This document shows positions 1-7,961 of a stretch of 32,117 nucleotides of DNA, in pieces; position 1 is the first letter of the stretch, and every line of letters starts with the position of its first letter. The notes under the pieces were generated by a model. The model did no database searches. It had not been told where the DNA came from and saw only the letters and a list, made by a program, of their open reading frames with translations. The translations under genes were made by a program, and so were the position numbers. The stretch spans positions 1 to 32,117 of the forward strand of contig CAZEFW010000104.1 of the NCBI GenBank assembly GCA_964511535.1, in the 5' to 3' direction. This stretch comes from CAZCFB01 sp964511535. Its GTDB lineage: Bacteria > Myxococcota_A > Polyangia > GCA-2747355 > CAZCFB01.

Positions 1-1970
1 ACGTAGACATCCCCCGACGCGGTGACCACGACGCCAGCGGGGTGGTCAAACTGTGCCCCACCCCCCGCCCCGTCCTTGAAGCCCGACTTGCCCGTGCCGG
101 CGAGCACGCTGTACACGCCGCCCTTGACCCGGCCGATGCGGTGAGCCCATGGCTCAGCTATGTACAGCGTGCCGCTGCTGTGCAGGGCCAGCGCCCGTGG
201 CTGATGGGGCGAGACCCCCTTGAGGGTGCCCACCTTGCCCCCCTTGAGGGTCCGGATGGCGTTGTTGTTGGCGTCGGCGATGTAGTAGCCGCCGCTGCCG
301 TCCGAGATGATGTCCCTTACGTGGTTGAAGGTCGCAGACAGCGCGGGGCCGTCCGCCTTGCCGCCGGAGGTCTTGCCGGCGATGGTGTACAGTGTGCCGG
401 ATATCGCCATCATGATCCGGTTGCCGTCGCAGGCGTAGATCCCGCCGGTCACCGGGATCACGCCATCGAGTTGAGAGCTGAATTGCGCCGGCAGGGTCGC
501 GACCTTGCCGCCGGCGATGGTGCGCACCAGGCCGCCGTACTGGGACAGGTACATGGTGCCACCCGGCGCGATGGCCAGGCGGTAGCTGTTGAGGATCGCC
601 GTGGCGATGGGGCCATCGGTGGAGCCGCTCTTGCCCGGCTTGCCCGCGAAGGTGGTCACGCACCCCTTGCCGTGCACCGGCGTCCACTTGTACAGATCCC
701 GCGCCACATCGCACTTCAGGCAGTGGCTGGAGGGCGACGTCTGCCCCGGGCTCAGGCACTTGCCGTCAATGAAGCAGCCGCCCGGCTTGAGCAGGTGCGC
801 GCAGCCCCCGGTGGGCCCGGCGCCGGTGCACAGGTCCAGGGTGCAGGCCGCCTTGTCGTCGCACAGGTAGGGCGTGCCCTTGCACTGCCCGCCCGCGCAG
901 GTGTCGCCGTGGGTGCACGGCTTGCCGTCGTCGCAATTCAACCCGGTCCGGTTGCTCCATCCCCACGGGGAGGTGGTGGGGGCGCAGATCTGACAGGGTT
1001 TCCCTGGATTCAGGGAGCCGGCCACCACGCAGGCGCCGCCAGCGACGCAAAAACTCGGCAGCACCGAGTGCTGGCAGAGCCCACCGTCCCCGCAGGTGTC
1101 GACGGTGCAGGGCAGCTTGTCGTCGCAGGCCGCGGCCCCGCCGCAGGTCTTCAGGTCTGGCGCGCCCATGTCAGGCCACGGCGCGTCGGGCGCCATGTAC
1201 TGGTCCAGCTGAGAGTCCCCGGTGAGCCAGTCGGTGCCGAAGGTCGCCTTGTCCGGCGGGGCCTTGTCAGCCGGCTTCGTCATGTCGGGAGGGTTCGCGG
1301 CGTTCTGGTCTGCCGCGGCCATGTCCCCGGCCGCCTTGTCCTTGCCCGCCATGTCCACCACGGCCATGTCCCCGGCCGCCAGGTCGGGCGCGCCGGCGTC
1401 GAGCGCCATGTCAGGACCGGCCGAATCTTTCGCCATGTCCAGCCACAGATCTGCCGCCTTCGTCGCGTCAGGTCCCGCGGCGTCCAGCGAGGCCCCATCG
1501 GGTCCGCTCAGGTCCCGGGCAGCGTCGGGGCCGCCATCCCCGGCAGCCGTACCCTTGAGCTCCAGCTGGAAGAAGTTGCAGGCGTCCCCCGAGGCCTGCT
1601 GGTCCAGCTTCCCGTGGGCCAGGGACACGCCGCCGCCGTCGAGTGCGGTGACCTCGACCCGCGCCCGGAACCCCTGCGCTCCCTTGTCCCCCACCCTGAC
1701 CCAGAACGCCATCTGCTCCGCGGTCAGCTGCGGAGGCATGATCATGGTCTCCTTGCGCATGATCCCGGCTGCCTCGACCTGGATCAGCAGCGCCGTGACG
1801 CTGGCAGCGGCGAGCCCGGCCTCCAGGGTCATGGAGACCTGAAACGCAGGCGCCTCGCCGCGGCACCGGTCCGCCTTGCAGCCGCCGGCAGCCAGCAGCA
1901 GCAGGCTGGTCATCATGCACAAGAGCTGTCGTCTTCCAGCCCCCTGTCCGCGTTGCCCGGTTTGCGTCAT
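1..1970 (-). CDS. Cys-rich, NHL-repeat surface lipoprotein (3' end cut by window edge)
   Basis: The frame is open from an ATG at 1970 to the window edge, giving about 656 visible codons without the C-terminus. A GGAGG ribosome site lies 6-7 bases upstream of the ATG. Order of parts: a hydrophobic signal segment (SLLLLAAGGC) ending in a probable lipidated Cys near residue 32; a globular part; a long Asp/Ala/Met-Pro linker with repeated xPDMAxxD-type units (about residues 165-255); Cys-rich segments of the CDDGKPCT / CDDKAACTLDLC type found in many myxobacterial surface proteins; then from about residue 440 NHL-like propeller repeats (FAGKPGKSGSTDG, YIADANNNAIRTL, LAGTGKSGFKDG). Such propellers usually bind proteins or glycans. 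An outer-membrane, surface-exposed location is inferred. It sits 12 bp downstream of the alpha/beta hydrolase and is probably co-transcribed with it. No specific function is recognised. Confidence 0.8.
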   Translation of the reverse strand, partial: MTQTGQRGQGAGRRQLLCMMTSLLLLAAGGCKADRCRGEAPAFQVSMTLEAGLAAASVTALLIQVEAAGIMRKETMIMPPQLTAEQMAFWVRVGDKGAQGFRARVEVTALDGGGVSLAHGKLDQQASGDACNFFQLELKGTAAGDGGPDAARDLSGPDGASLDAAGPDATKAADLWLDMAKDSAGPDMALDAGAPDLAAGDMAVVDMAGKDKAAGDMAAADQNAANPPDMTKPADKAPPDKATFGTDWLTGDSQLDQYMAPDAPWPDMGAPDLKTCGGAAACDDKLPCTVDTCGDGGLCQHSVLPSFCVAGGACVVAGSLNPGKPCQICAPTTSPWGWSNRTGLNCDDGKPCTHGDTCAGGQCKGTPYLCDDKAACTLDLCTGAGPTGGCAHLLKPGGCFIDGKCLSPGQTSPSSHCLKCDVARDLYKWTPVHGKGCVTTFAGKPGKSGSTDGPIATAILNSYRLAIAPGGTMYLSQYGGLVRTIAGGKVATLPAQFSSQLDGVIPVTGGIYACDGNRIMMAISGTLYTIAGKTSGGKADGPALSATFNHVRDIISDGSGGYYIADANNNAIRTLKGGKVGTLKGVSPHQPRALALHSSGTLYIAEPWAHRIGRVKGGVYSVLAGTGKSGFKDGAGGGAQFDHPAGVVVTASGDVY

Positions 1971-1982
1971 GCTGCCCTCCCC

Positions 1983-3182
1983 CTACCGTTCTACGCTGAC
2001 CGCCCCGAGCCTGTCGAGCATCCACTGCCGCAGGCGCGCCATGTAGCCGCGCCACCCGAGCTGCATCAGGTGCCCGCCGGCGTGGTCGCGGATCTCCGGC
2101 CGCCCCCAGCGCTCCCACAGCGCCAGCACATGCACCCGCGGGATCACGTGGTCCCCCCTGGCCCAGCCCAGCAGCAGGCGCCGGCGGGCAAGCCGCCGCT
2201 CCAGCACCAGCGGGCAGTGGATGGCCCAGATATGGCGCAGGTCGTCCAGAGTGAAGCCGGCAGCCTCGGCCTCGGCCTTGGCCGGCGATCCCCTGCCCTG
2301 CTGCCACAGCCCGTCGGCCAGCGACGACGGGGCCATGATCACCGCGGCGAAGGCCAGCTCCGCATCGAGGCCCGCCATCATGGCCGCCGCGTACCCGCCG
2401 AGGCTCATGCCGGCCATGCCCACCGCCCGCGGCCCGCCGGGCCCGGCGCCGCGCAGCCACCGCAGCACCACCTGCAGGTCCGCGGCGGTCTGCCCGAACG
2501 CCTCGTTGGTGCGCTGCAGGTCCCGGTTCGGGAACAGCTGCCCCGAAAAGAGCGCCTGGCGCGGCGTGCGGCGCCCGTGAAACGGCAGGGTGAACAGGGC
2601 CACGTCCACCCCCGCGTCGTACAGCGCGCGCGCCTGGTAGATGCGCTCCTCCAACTCGAGGTAGCCGCAGCACCAGGGGTTGATCAACACCACCGCGTGA
2701 GGAGCAGGGCGCCGGTGCTGCAGCAGGTGGATCCGGTTGCGCTCGTTGCCCTCGAAGCCGTCGTACACCCCCTGGTAGGCGTCATCGAAGGTGCGGTAGG
2801 TGCTGGTGAACGTGACCCGCAGCCGATGGCCCCCCGGCAGCCGCCCGGCGCGCTCCAGCCGCAGGTCGGTGGGGTCGGCCACGGGCCGGAAGAACCGCTC
2901 GGGCCGGGCCAACAGCTCCGGGTCGCCGTAGGTGCGTCGGTGCCAGCCGATGCGCGACCGCACCTCGCCCGTACAGTCTGGCCGATCGGAGAACAGGAAC
3001 AGCCGCTCCATGCCCCGCACGAGGGTGCGGTCCACCAGGCCCGTGATCCGCCGGGCCCCGGCCTCCAGCGCGCCGCGCCGCGCGTGCCGCTCGGGCGGCC
3101 CCACACGGTGCTCGTCCCCGGCGGGCAGATCAAAGGCGGAGAAGCGCGCCGCTACACAATGGTCGCCCTGGTGAGACCGCAT
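1983..3182 (-). CDS. alpha/beta hydrolase (ABHD18-like)
   Basis: A 399-residue protein with an alpha/beta hydrolase core. The nucleophile elbow GMSLGG places the probable catalytic Ser at residue 260. A later strand, GWARGDHVIP, supplies a candidate acid (Asp344), and DHAGGH supplies a candidate His (His371). The strand and turn VVLINPWCCGY (about 164-174), followed by a long helical stretch to the elbow, resembles the ABHD18/DUF2048 type; that subfamily call is from pattern memory and is tentative. There is no signal peptide, so it is probably cytoplasmic. The substrate cannot be predicted. The start is an ATG with an AGGGA element close upstream. The gene ends 12 bp before the NHL lipoprotein start, so the two are probably one transcript. 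It has a full catalytic triad and no sign of degeneration. Confidence 0.82.
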   Translation of the reverse strand: MRSHQGDHCVAARFSAFDLPAGDEHRVGPPERHARRGALEAGARRITGLVDRTLVRGMERLFLFSDRPDCTGEVRSRIGWHRRTYGDPELLARPERFFRPVADPTDLRLERAGRLPGGHRLRVTFTSTYRTFDDAYQGVYDGFEGNERNRIHLLQHRRPAPHAVVLINPWCCGYLELEERIYQARALYDAGVDVALFTLPFHGRRTPRQALFSGQLFPNRDLQRTNEAFGQTAADLQVVLRWLRGAGPGGPRAVGMAGMSLGGYAAAMMAGLDAELAFAAVIMAPSSLADGLWQQGRGSPAKAEAEAAGFTLDDLRHIWAIHCPLVLERRLARRRLLLGWARGDHVIPRVHVLALWERWGRPEIRDHAGGHLMQLGWRGYMARLRQWMLDRLGAVSVER

Positions 3183-3294
3183 CGTCCCTGGGGATCTCCT
3201 GGTTCGTGACGCGGCGTTATATCACGACCAGAGCCCCGAGCAACGGTCCGGACCGGGCCAGACCGCCGGAGGACCGCTGGCCAGGATTCATGCA

Positions 3295-4200
3295 TCAGAT
3301 GAGCGCCAGCAGCACCGCCACCGCCAGGTGGATCGCCACCACCCCACCCAGCAACCACGCCCCGGACCGGGCCAGAAATCCCTTGCTGGTGTGCCCCATG
3401 GGCACCCGCAGCCGGTTGTCGCGCGCCTGCTCCAGGTCGGCCAGCTCGTTGGCGCGTTTGAGCCGCAGCGCGATGAAGCGGCTCAGATTGACCGTGTCCA
3501 TGGTGCCGGCCTCGAAGTGCAGGCCCACGGCGTTGGTCTCCCGGTCCTGTGCCGTGGAGACGCGCACCACCCGGGCCATGCCCCGGATCTCAACCACCCG
3601 CCCCTTGACCGGCAGGTTCAGCCGCAGAAACACCCGCGTGCCGTCCGGCAGGGGTTCGCCCGCGTGCAACACCAGCGCGCCGGTGGTGCTGATGTTTCCC
3701 ACATGGCCCTGATTCGCCGGCGGATCCTCGAGTCCCCACCACACCGGGATCCCCACGGGCACCCGTGGGGCGCCCCGACGTTCGGCCCCGCACGGTTCCT
3801 GCCGCTGGTCCGTGGGCGGACGCATCACGGGCTCGGGCAGCGACCAGGCCACCTCCATGTCCTCGGCGCCCACCACGGCCCGCAGCGCGTCCTCGCCTTG
3901 CTGGATACGATCGAACGCCACGCCCATGCCCAGGAAGGTCCCGCCCGGATCAGTATCCGAGGACGAGATGGTGCGCGCCACCCTCCCCGTGGCCACCACG
4001 CGGTCCGCGCCCGCCGTGGACACCAGGTCGAACTTGGCCACCACCGCGGTGCCCAGGGGCAACAGGGTCGTGGTCTCCACGAACATTCCCGCGCCAGAGA
4101 TGTCCAGCGAATAGCCATGCACCCTGCCCTCCCTCCAGGTCAGGCAGGTCTTGGCCGTGAACCGTACTCGCGGTGCCTTGCGCTGTTCGAAGTTGAGCAT
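3295..4200 (-). CDS. Tandem PilZ-domain protein with C-terminal membrane anchor
   Basis: A 301-residue protein with two PilZ domains, the family that binds cyclic di-GMP. Domain 1 (about 5-110) has the binding signature RKAPR at 7-11 and DISGAG at 33-38. Domain 2 (about 140-250) has RGAPR at 142-146 and NISTTG at 169-174. Both therefore keep the RxxxR and (D/N)xSxxG motifs expected of ligand-binding copies. The C-terminus is a single hydrophobic helix (about 281-301) with few residues after it, so the protein is probably tail-anchored in the inner membrane with both PilZ domains in the cytoplasm. Start: ATG preceded by GGGAGG at good spacing. It is separated by 112 bp from the downstream hydrolase gene, so it may be its own unit. 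Role in motility, polysaccharide output or development is not decidable from sequence. Confidence 0.88.
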   Translation of the reverse strand: MLNFEQRKAPRVRFTAKTCLTWREGRVHGYSLDISGAGMFVETTTLLPLGTAVVAKFDLVSTAGADRVVATGRVARTISSSDTDPGGTFLGMGVAFDRIQQGEDALRAVVGAEDMEVAWSLPEPVMRPPTDQRQEPCGAERRGAPRVPVGIPVWWGLEDPPANQGHVGNISTTGALVLHAGEPLPDGTRVFLRLNLPVKGRVVEIRGMARVVRVSTAQDRETNAVGLHFEAGTMDTVNLSRFIALRLKRANELADLEQARDNRLRVPMGHTSKGFLARSGAWLLGGVVAIHLAVAVLLALI

Positions 4201-4221
4201 GTACGCGCCTCCCAGCGCTCG

Positions 4222-4230
4222 TGTATAGCA
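4222..4230 (-). promoter_or_regulatory. Candidate extended -10 promoter element for the PilZ gene
   Basis: On the minus strand the bases read TGCTATACA, an extended -10-like element (TGnTATACA), about 20 bp upstream of the PilZ ATG. No convincing -35 box is visible. The rest of the 265-bp divergent spacer (4201-4465) is less GC-rich than its surroundings and shows no supported gene. Confidence 0.3.
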
Positions 4231-4465
4231 AGGGCGGTGCCATTTTTGATGCGAATGATTTCAGGAGGTTGGATAGGAAGCTGATCTCAATCCGAACGCC
4301 TGAACCTGTGGGGAAACCGCCCGCCTGTGCGTTGATCGCACGCTGCCGCATCGGCCTGATCACAGCCTGCACGTTCCAGAGCATTCACGCGCCCGGGGAA
4401 TTAGGTGGCGGCCAGCGGCAAAGATCATCGATGCTGGAATGAGACCATCGCCTTTCGGAGCCGCC

Positions 4466-5326
4466 ATGAGAACGAACCCTTCGTTGTCTATCCTGTTCGC
4501 CCTGTATATGACGGGGTGCTGCCACCTGGGTCCGGAGCCCGAAGCCGCACCAACTGCAGCTGCGCAGCCAACGGCCGGGGCGAAACCATCCGCTGAACCC
4601 GCTGGTTCAGCGCGGCCCGACGCCGGGGCGCCACCTGCAGTGGAACCGGACGCGGCCGCACCTGCCGAGCCGCCCGCCGCGGCCGCCCCGGACGCCGCCG
4701 CGGCGGCCCGGCCGACAGCACCCGCCACAGAGGCCACCACGCCCCCTGCCGCGGGCGAGCCCTCCGCTGCGCCTCAGCCTGCACCGGCTCCGGCTCCCGC
4801 TGCCCAGCCCGCCGCCAGGCCGACCCGGGCCGCGGTCACCAAAACGGTGAAGAAGAGCAGGCGTACTCCGCCCGGCAAGCCCCGCAAGAAGGTCGTCAAG
4901 AAGCCCGCAAGGGTCGTCAAGAAGCCCGCGTCGAAACCTGTGAGCAAGCCCGCGTCGAAACCTGCGAGCAAGCCCGCGTCGAAACCTGCGAGCAAGCCCG
5001 CGTCGAAACCTGTGAGCAAGCCCGCGTCGAAACCTGCGAGCAAGCCCGCAGCCAGGCCGAAGATTTCAAAAGGCCGGTCGGTCTACGCCCTGAGCGCCCG
5101 CGGCAAGAAGCCGAAGGTGACCTTCAACCACGGCAAACACCAGCGCCGCACCAGCTGCAAAAAATGTCACCACAAGGCGAAGCCCGGCGAGACGCCTGCG
5201 GCCTGCAGATCCTGCCACGGCAAGGGCAAGGGCCCCTCGTTCAAGAAGGCGACCCACAAATTCTGCAAGGCGTGCCACAAGAAGAGGGGCGGCCCCACCT
5301 CCTGCAAGAAGTGCCACAGCGGGTAA
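4466..5326 (+). CDS. Lys/Pro/Ala-rich lipoprotein with C-terminal tetraheme cytochrome c module
   Basis: An electron-transfer candidate, 286 residues. The start is set at the ATG with GGAG 6 bases upstream rather than at an ATG 27 bp earlier that lacks a ribosome site. A short signal ends in the lipobox-like MTGC (Cys18). Next come an Ala/Pro/Glu-rich stretch, a Lys-rich region, and a (SKPA)n repeat. The last 60 residues hold four CxxCH haem motifs: CKKCH 231-235, CRSCH 247-251, CKACH 267-271 and CKKCH 280-284. Exactly four further His lie in this module (two in FNHGKH, one after the first motif, one in ATHKF), enough for bis-His ligation of four haems as in class III / c7-type cytochromes. 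The basic repeat arm could bind polyanions such as exopolysaccharide or DNA (inference). It stands alone, divergent from the PilZ gene and convergent with the glycan operon. Confidence 0.82.
   Translation: MRTNPSLSILFALYMTGCCHLGPEPEAAPTAAAQPTAGAKPSAEPAGSARPDAGAPPAVEPDAAAPAEPPAAAAPDAAAAARPTAPATEATTPPAAGEPSAAPQPAPAPAPAAQPAARPTRAAVTKTVKKSRRTPPGKPRKKVVKKPARVVKKPASKPVSKPASKPASKPASKPASKPASKPVSKPASKPASKPAARPKISKGRSVYALSARGKKPKVTFNHGKHQRRTSCKKCHHKAKPGETPAACRSCHGKGKGPSFKKATHKFCKACHKKRGGPTSCKKCHSG
4928..5047 (+). repeat. Five tandem 24-bp coding repeats
   Basis: Five consecutive 24-bp units differ only at one T/C position (cctgTgagc or cctgCgagc). Each encodes ASKPVSKP or ASKPASKP inside the cytochrome lipoprotein. 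The near identity points to recent expansion or homogenisation. The number is a multiple of a codon, so copy-number change would alter arm length without breaking the frame. Confidence 0.92.
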
Positions 5327-5365
5327 GCGCCCCGAACACCCGAGGCTCCGCGCCGACCGGAGGCG

Positions 5366-6877
5366 TCACCTCGACCGGCGTACCAACAGCACCAGGGGCG
5401 CCTTCCCAGACTGCCCGCCGCCTGTCTCCAGGTCGGCCAGATCCTGGCGCTGGAAGGAGATCCGCACGTACTCGGTGTAGCCGGGGAACCGGCCGCGGGC
5501 CTCCTGTCCAATGAGCACTACCAGGTCCGGGGGCCCCGCCGGCGCCGTCTCGTAGGCCAGGCGCGTGCGCCCCGGGATGCCGCCGCCAACAAAGCGCAGC
5601 TCGCGCCCCACCGAGAGGGAGGTGAACCAGAAGTAGGCCGGCTCCAGCAGGTCATCGTCCAGGCCGGCAGTCGCCACCAGCCGGACCTCGCAGCGGGGGC
5701 GGGGACAGTGGGGCCGTGCCAGGGCCACCACACGCTGGTGGATGGTGCCGCGGGTAACAGAGGTGGTGAGCAGCAGGTCGGCGTGCAGCCGCGTCATCCA
5801 GGCGCCGCTGGCGCACGCGCCCAGCAGGCCAGCGGCCAGGGCCAGCCCCGGCAGCCAACCATGCCTGGCGGTCTGCAGCAGGCGCACCAGCGCCAGCGCG
5901 CAGAGCGGCATGGCCAGGGCCAGCTCCTCGTCCATCAGCTTGCCGTAGGCGCCATGCAGGAACCACAGGCTGCCCGCGACGCCGCCAGCGTAGGCCGGCA
6001 GGAACAGCACCTCTGGCGCCAGCCGCGCGGGCCAGCGCCCGCGGCGGCGCAGCCAGATCCCGCCCCCCAGCAGCGCCGCCAGGGCCGCCGCCGGCGCGAG
6101 GGCCGACAGGATCAGCGAGCCGCCATGCCCGCCCGGCAGCTGGCCCAGCTGCTTGAGCATGTAGCAGCCCACGTCGGCCGCCTGGACGACGTACCACGGC
6201 CCGGCCAGCAGCAGCGGCGGCAGCAGCAGCAGCAGCAGACATCGCCCGCGCGGCGGGCGCCCGCCAGCCAGCGCTCGCCCGGCGAGCCACAGGGCAGGAC
6301 CGATCAGGTGCAAGGCGAAGGAGATCTTGGCCAGGGCCATGAGCGCCAGCAGCCCGCCGGCGGCCAGGCTGTGGCCGCTCTGGCGCAGGCCTTCGCTGCG
6401 CATCAGGTGATACAGAAAACCCACCAGCGGCCCCAGCAGCACCACCTCCGGGCCCACCCGCGAGAAGGTCCAGAGCGTGGCAGGCCAGGCCAGCGCCAGC
6501 AGCAGCCCGGTCAGCGCCGCCGCGCCTCCCCCCAGCTGCCGCGCCAGCAGCGCGAAGTAGACCAGGAACATGGCGGCCCAGAGCAGGTTCGTCAGCGGCA
6601 CCGCGCGCAAGGCGCCCCCCGCTGCGAGGAACGCCGCCTGCGCCGCCAGCATCAACGGCGGCGGGTAGTCGTCGCAGCGCTGGTAGGTATCGAGCACCTG
6701 CCGCGCCGAGGGCATCTCTCCGCCCCGGGCGTACAGCTCGGCATAGCGAACCACGTCGTGGGTGTCGGCCACCGGGGCGCGATGGCCCAGCATCCCGAAG
6801 ACGATCAGCATGTGCGTCACCAGCAGCGCGCACACCGCCAGGTAGGCGGGCCAGGTCAACCGCCCCCGCTCAGCCAA
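5366..6877 (-). CDS. GT-C family membrane glycosyltransferase (second of two)
   Basis: A 503-residue polytopic membrane protein with about ten hydrophobic segments and a soluble C-terminal part (about 390-503). The layout fits the GT-C superfamily (PMT/ArnT-like, DUF2029-like), which transfers sugars from polyprenyl-phosphate donors on the periplasmic face. The first periplasmic loop carries acidic residues DTHD (38-41), where GT-C enzymes keep their catalytic or metal-binding Asp, and CDDYPPP follows at 68-74. The start is a TTG lying inside the 3' end of the radical SAM gene (8-bp overlap), so translation is probably coupled; no good alternative start is seen before the first membrane helix. 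It is the last gene of the seven-gene operon and converges on the cytochrome lipoprotein 39 bp away. Donor and acceptor are unknown. Confidence 0.75.
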   Translation of the reverse strand: MAERGRLTWPAYLAVCALLVTHMLIVFGMLGHRAPVADTHDVVRYAELYARGGEMPSARQVLDTYQRCDDYPPPLMLAAQAAFLAAGGALRAVPLTNLLWAAMFLVYFALLARQLGGGAAALTGLLLALAWPATLWTFSRVGPEVVLLGPLVGFLYHLMRSEGLRQSGHSLAAGGLLALMALAKISFALHLIGPALWLAGRALAGGRPPRGRCLLLLLLPPLLLAGPWYVVQAADVGCYMLKQLGQLPGGHGGSLILSALAPAAALAALLGGGIWLRRRGRWPARLAPEVLFLPAYAGGVAGSLWFLHGAYGKLMDEELALAMPLCALALVRLLQTARHGWLPGLALAAGLLGACASGAWMTRLHADLLLTTSVTRGTIHQRVVALARPHCPRPRCEVRLVATAGLDDDLLEPAYFWFTSLSVGRELRFVGGGIPGRTRLAYETAPAGPPDLVVLIGQEARGRFPGYTEYVRISFQRQDLADLETGGGQSGKAPLVLLVRRSR

Positions 6878-7961
6878 GGTGCACCAGCTTGCAGCAGCGC
6901 CGGCACACCGGCAGCGGACCGCGCTCCAGCAGATAGCGGCGCAGGGCGCGGGCCGATCTTCCGTTCCAGATCCGCCCCGGCGGCGCCGCGGTCAGATCTC
7001 CCAGCGGGCGGCGCAGGTGCTCGCAGAAGATGACCTGCCCCGCCGGGTCCACCCGCGCGGTGGGCCACAGGAGATAGCGGCAGATGGCGCGCCCCGCCTC
7101 GGCGTGGCCCAGGTGGAACCGGTCGCCGGCGTCGTCGGTGTAGCCAACCTCGGGCCAGGCCAGGACCCCGGCCTGCCGCGCCGCAGCCAGCGCGCTGCCC
7201 ATGGCGGCGTGGAGCCGGTGCAGCGGCTCCGGCTCGGCATCGCGGCTCAGGGCGTGAAGCTCCCAGCCATGGTCCCAGCCGAGGTCCTCGGCCAGCAGCG
7301 CGCGGGTGCGCTCCAGCTCCTCGGGCGTGGACCACATCTCCTGCATGAGCAGGACGGTCCGCACCCCCATGGCCGGAAGGGCCGCGATGGCGCGGTTCAC
7401 CTCCTGCGCCGCCTGGGGCCGCACCAGCACCTGCGCCACCACCGGCACTGCTCCGGCCAGCGAGGCCAGCAGATTGGCCGCCGGCGGGCGCACGCCGCAG
7501 ATCGAGACTCCCACCCGGGCCAGGCTGCCCATGGCGCGCAGCTGTCGCGTCAGCTCGCGGGTCAGGTGCGCGCCGTTGGTGGTCAGGGTCACCACCTCGC
7601 ACCGTCGGGCAGCCGCCGCCAGGAGCCGCCCTGCATCCGGACGCAGCAGCACCTCGCCGCCGATGAGCTTGAGCTGCCGGGGACGCGCCACGGAGAGCAG
7701 CTGCTCCAGCTGCTCCGGCGAGAGCTCCTTCGCGTCCGCGTGGGGGCGGCGCTGGTAGCAGAACCCGCACCCGCCGTCGCAGCGCAGGGTCGGCTCCAGG
7801 ATCATGTCCCGCGGCAGAGGCATGGCCCCATCGGCCCGCCGCCGCGCCCGGGCCAGCGCCGCGGCTGCACGCAGCGCCCGGCGCGCGGGGCCCACCAAGG
7901 CGAGGCGCCACCGGGCTGGCAGCCGGTGCAGGGCGCGCTCCAGGCTCCACCGGCCCCTCAC
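6870..7961 (-). CDS. Radical SAM enzyme with shortened SPASM-like C-terminus
   Basis: About 363 residues. The radical SAM cluster motif CxxxCxxC is CDGGCGFC at residues 61-68, followed by KLIGGEVLL, the usual Gly-rich SAM contact region. The C-terminus has further cysteines (ICRY, FCEH and a closing VCRRCC), suggesting an auxiliary Fe-S site of the SPASM/twitch kind, though shorter than a full SPASM domain. The frame stays open far upstream, but that stretch is antisense-quality filler overlapping the real GT-C gene. The best start is the GTG at 7961, which overlaps the upstream stop as GTGA. SPASM enzymes modify peptides, sugars (AprD4/BtrN-type aminocyclitols) or other small molecules. Beside two GT-C transferases a sugar or lipid substrate is more likely than a peptide, and no precursor-peptide gene is seen. 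Confidence 0.8.
   Translation of the reverse strand: MRGRWSLERALHRLPARWRLALVGPARRALRAAAALARARRRADGAMPLPRDMILEPTLRCDGGCGFCYQRRPHADAKELSPEQLEQLLSVARPRQLKLIGGEVLLRPDAGRLLAAAARRCEVVTLTTNGAHLTRELTRQLRAMGSLARVGVSICGVRPPAANLLASLAGAVPVVAQVLVRPQAAQEVNRAIAALPAMGVRTVLLMQEMWSTPEELERTRALLAEDLGWDHGWELHALSRDAEPEPLHRLHAAMGSALAAARQAGVLAWPEVGYTDDAGDRFHLGHAEAGRAICRYLLWPTARVDPAGQVIFCEHLRRPLGDLTAAPPGRIWNGRSARALRRYLLERGPLPVCRRCCKLVHLG

Noticed and set aside
42..3209. A 1055-codon plus-strand open frame
   Set aside because: It is antisense to the NHL lipoprotein and the hydrolase, both of which have ribosome sites and recognisable motifs; its translation is Arg/Gly/Val/His-rich filler typical of antisense frames in high-GC DNA.
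4774..5043. Antisense repeat protein (GFDAGLLA units)
   Set aside because: Mirror of the 24-bp repeats that encode SKPA units; no ribosome site and no independent support.
4928..5047. CRISPR-like array
   Set aside because: The repeats are directly adjacent with no spacers and lie in frame within a gene.
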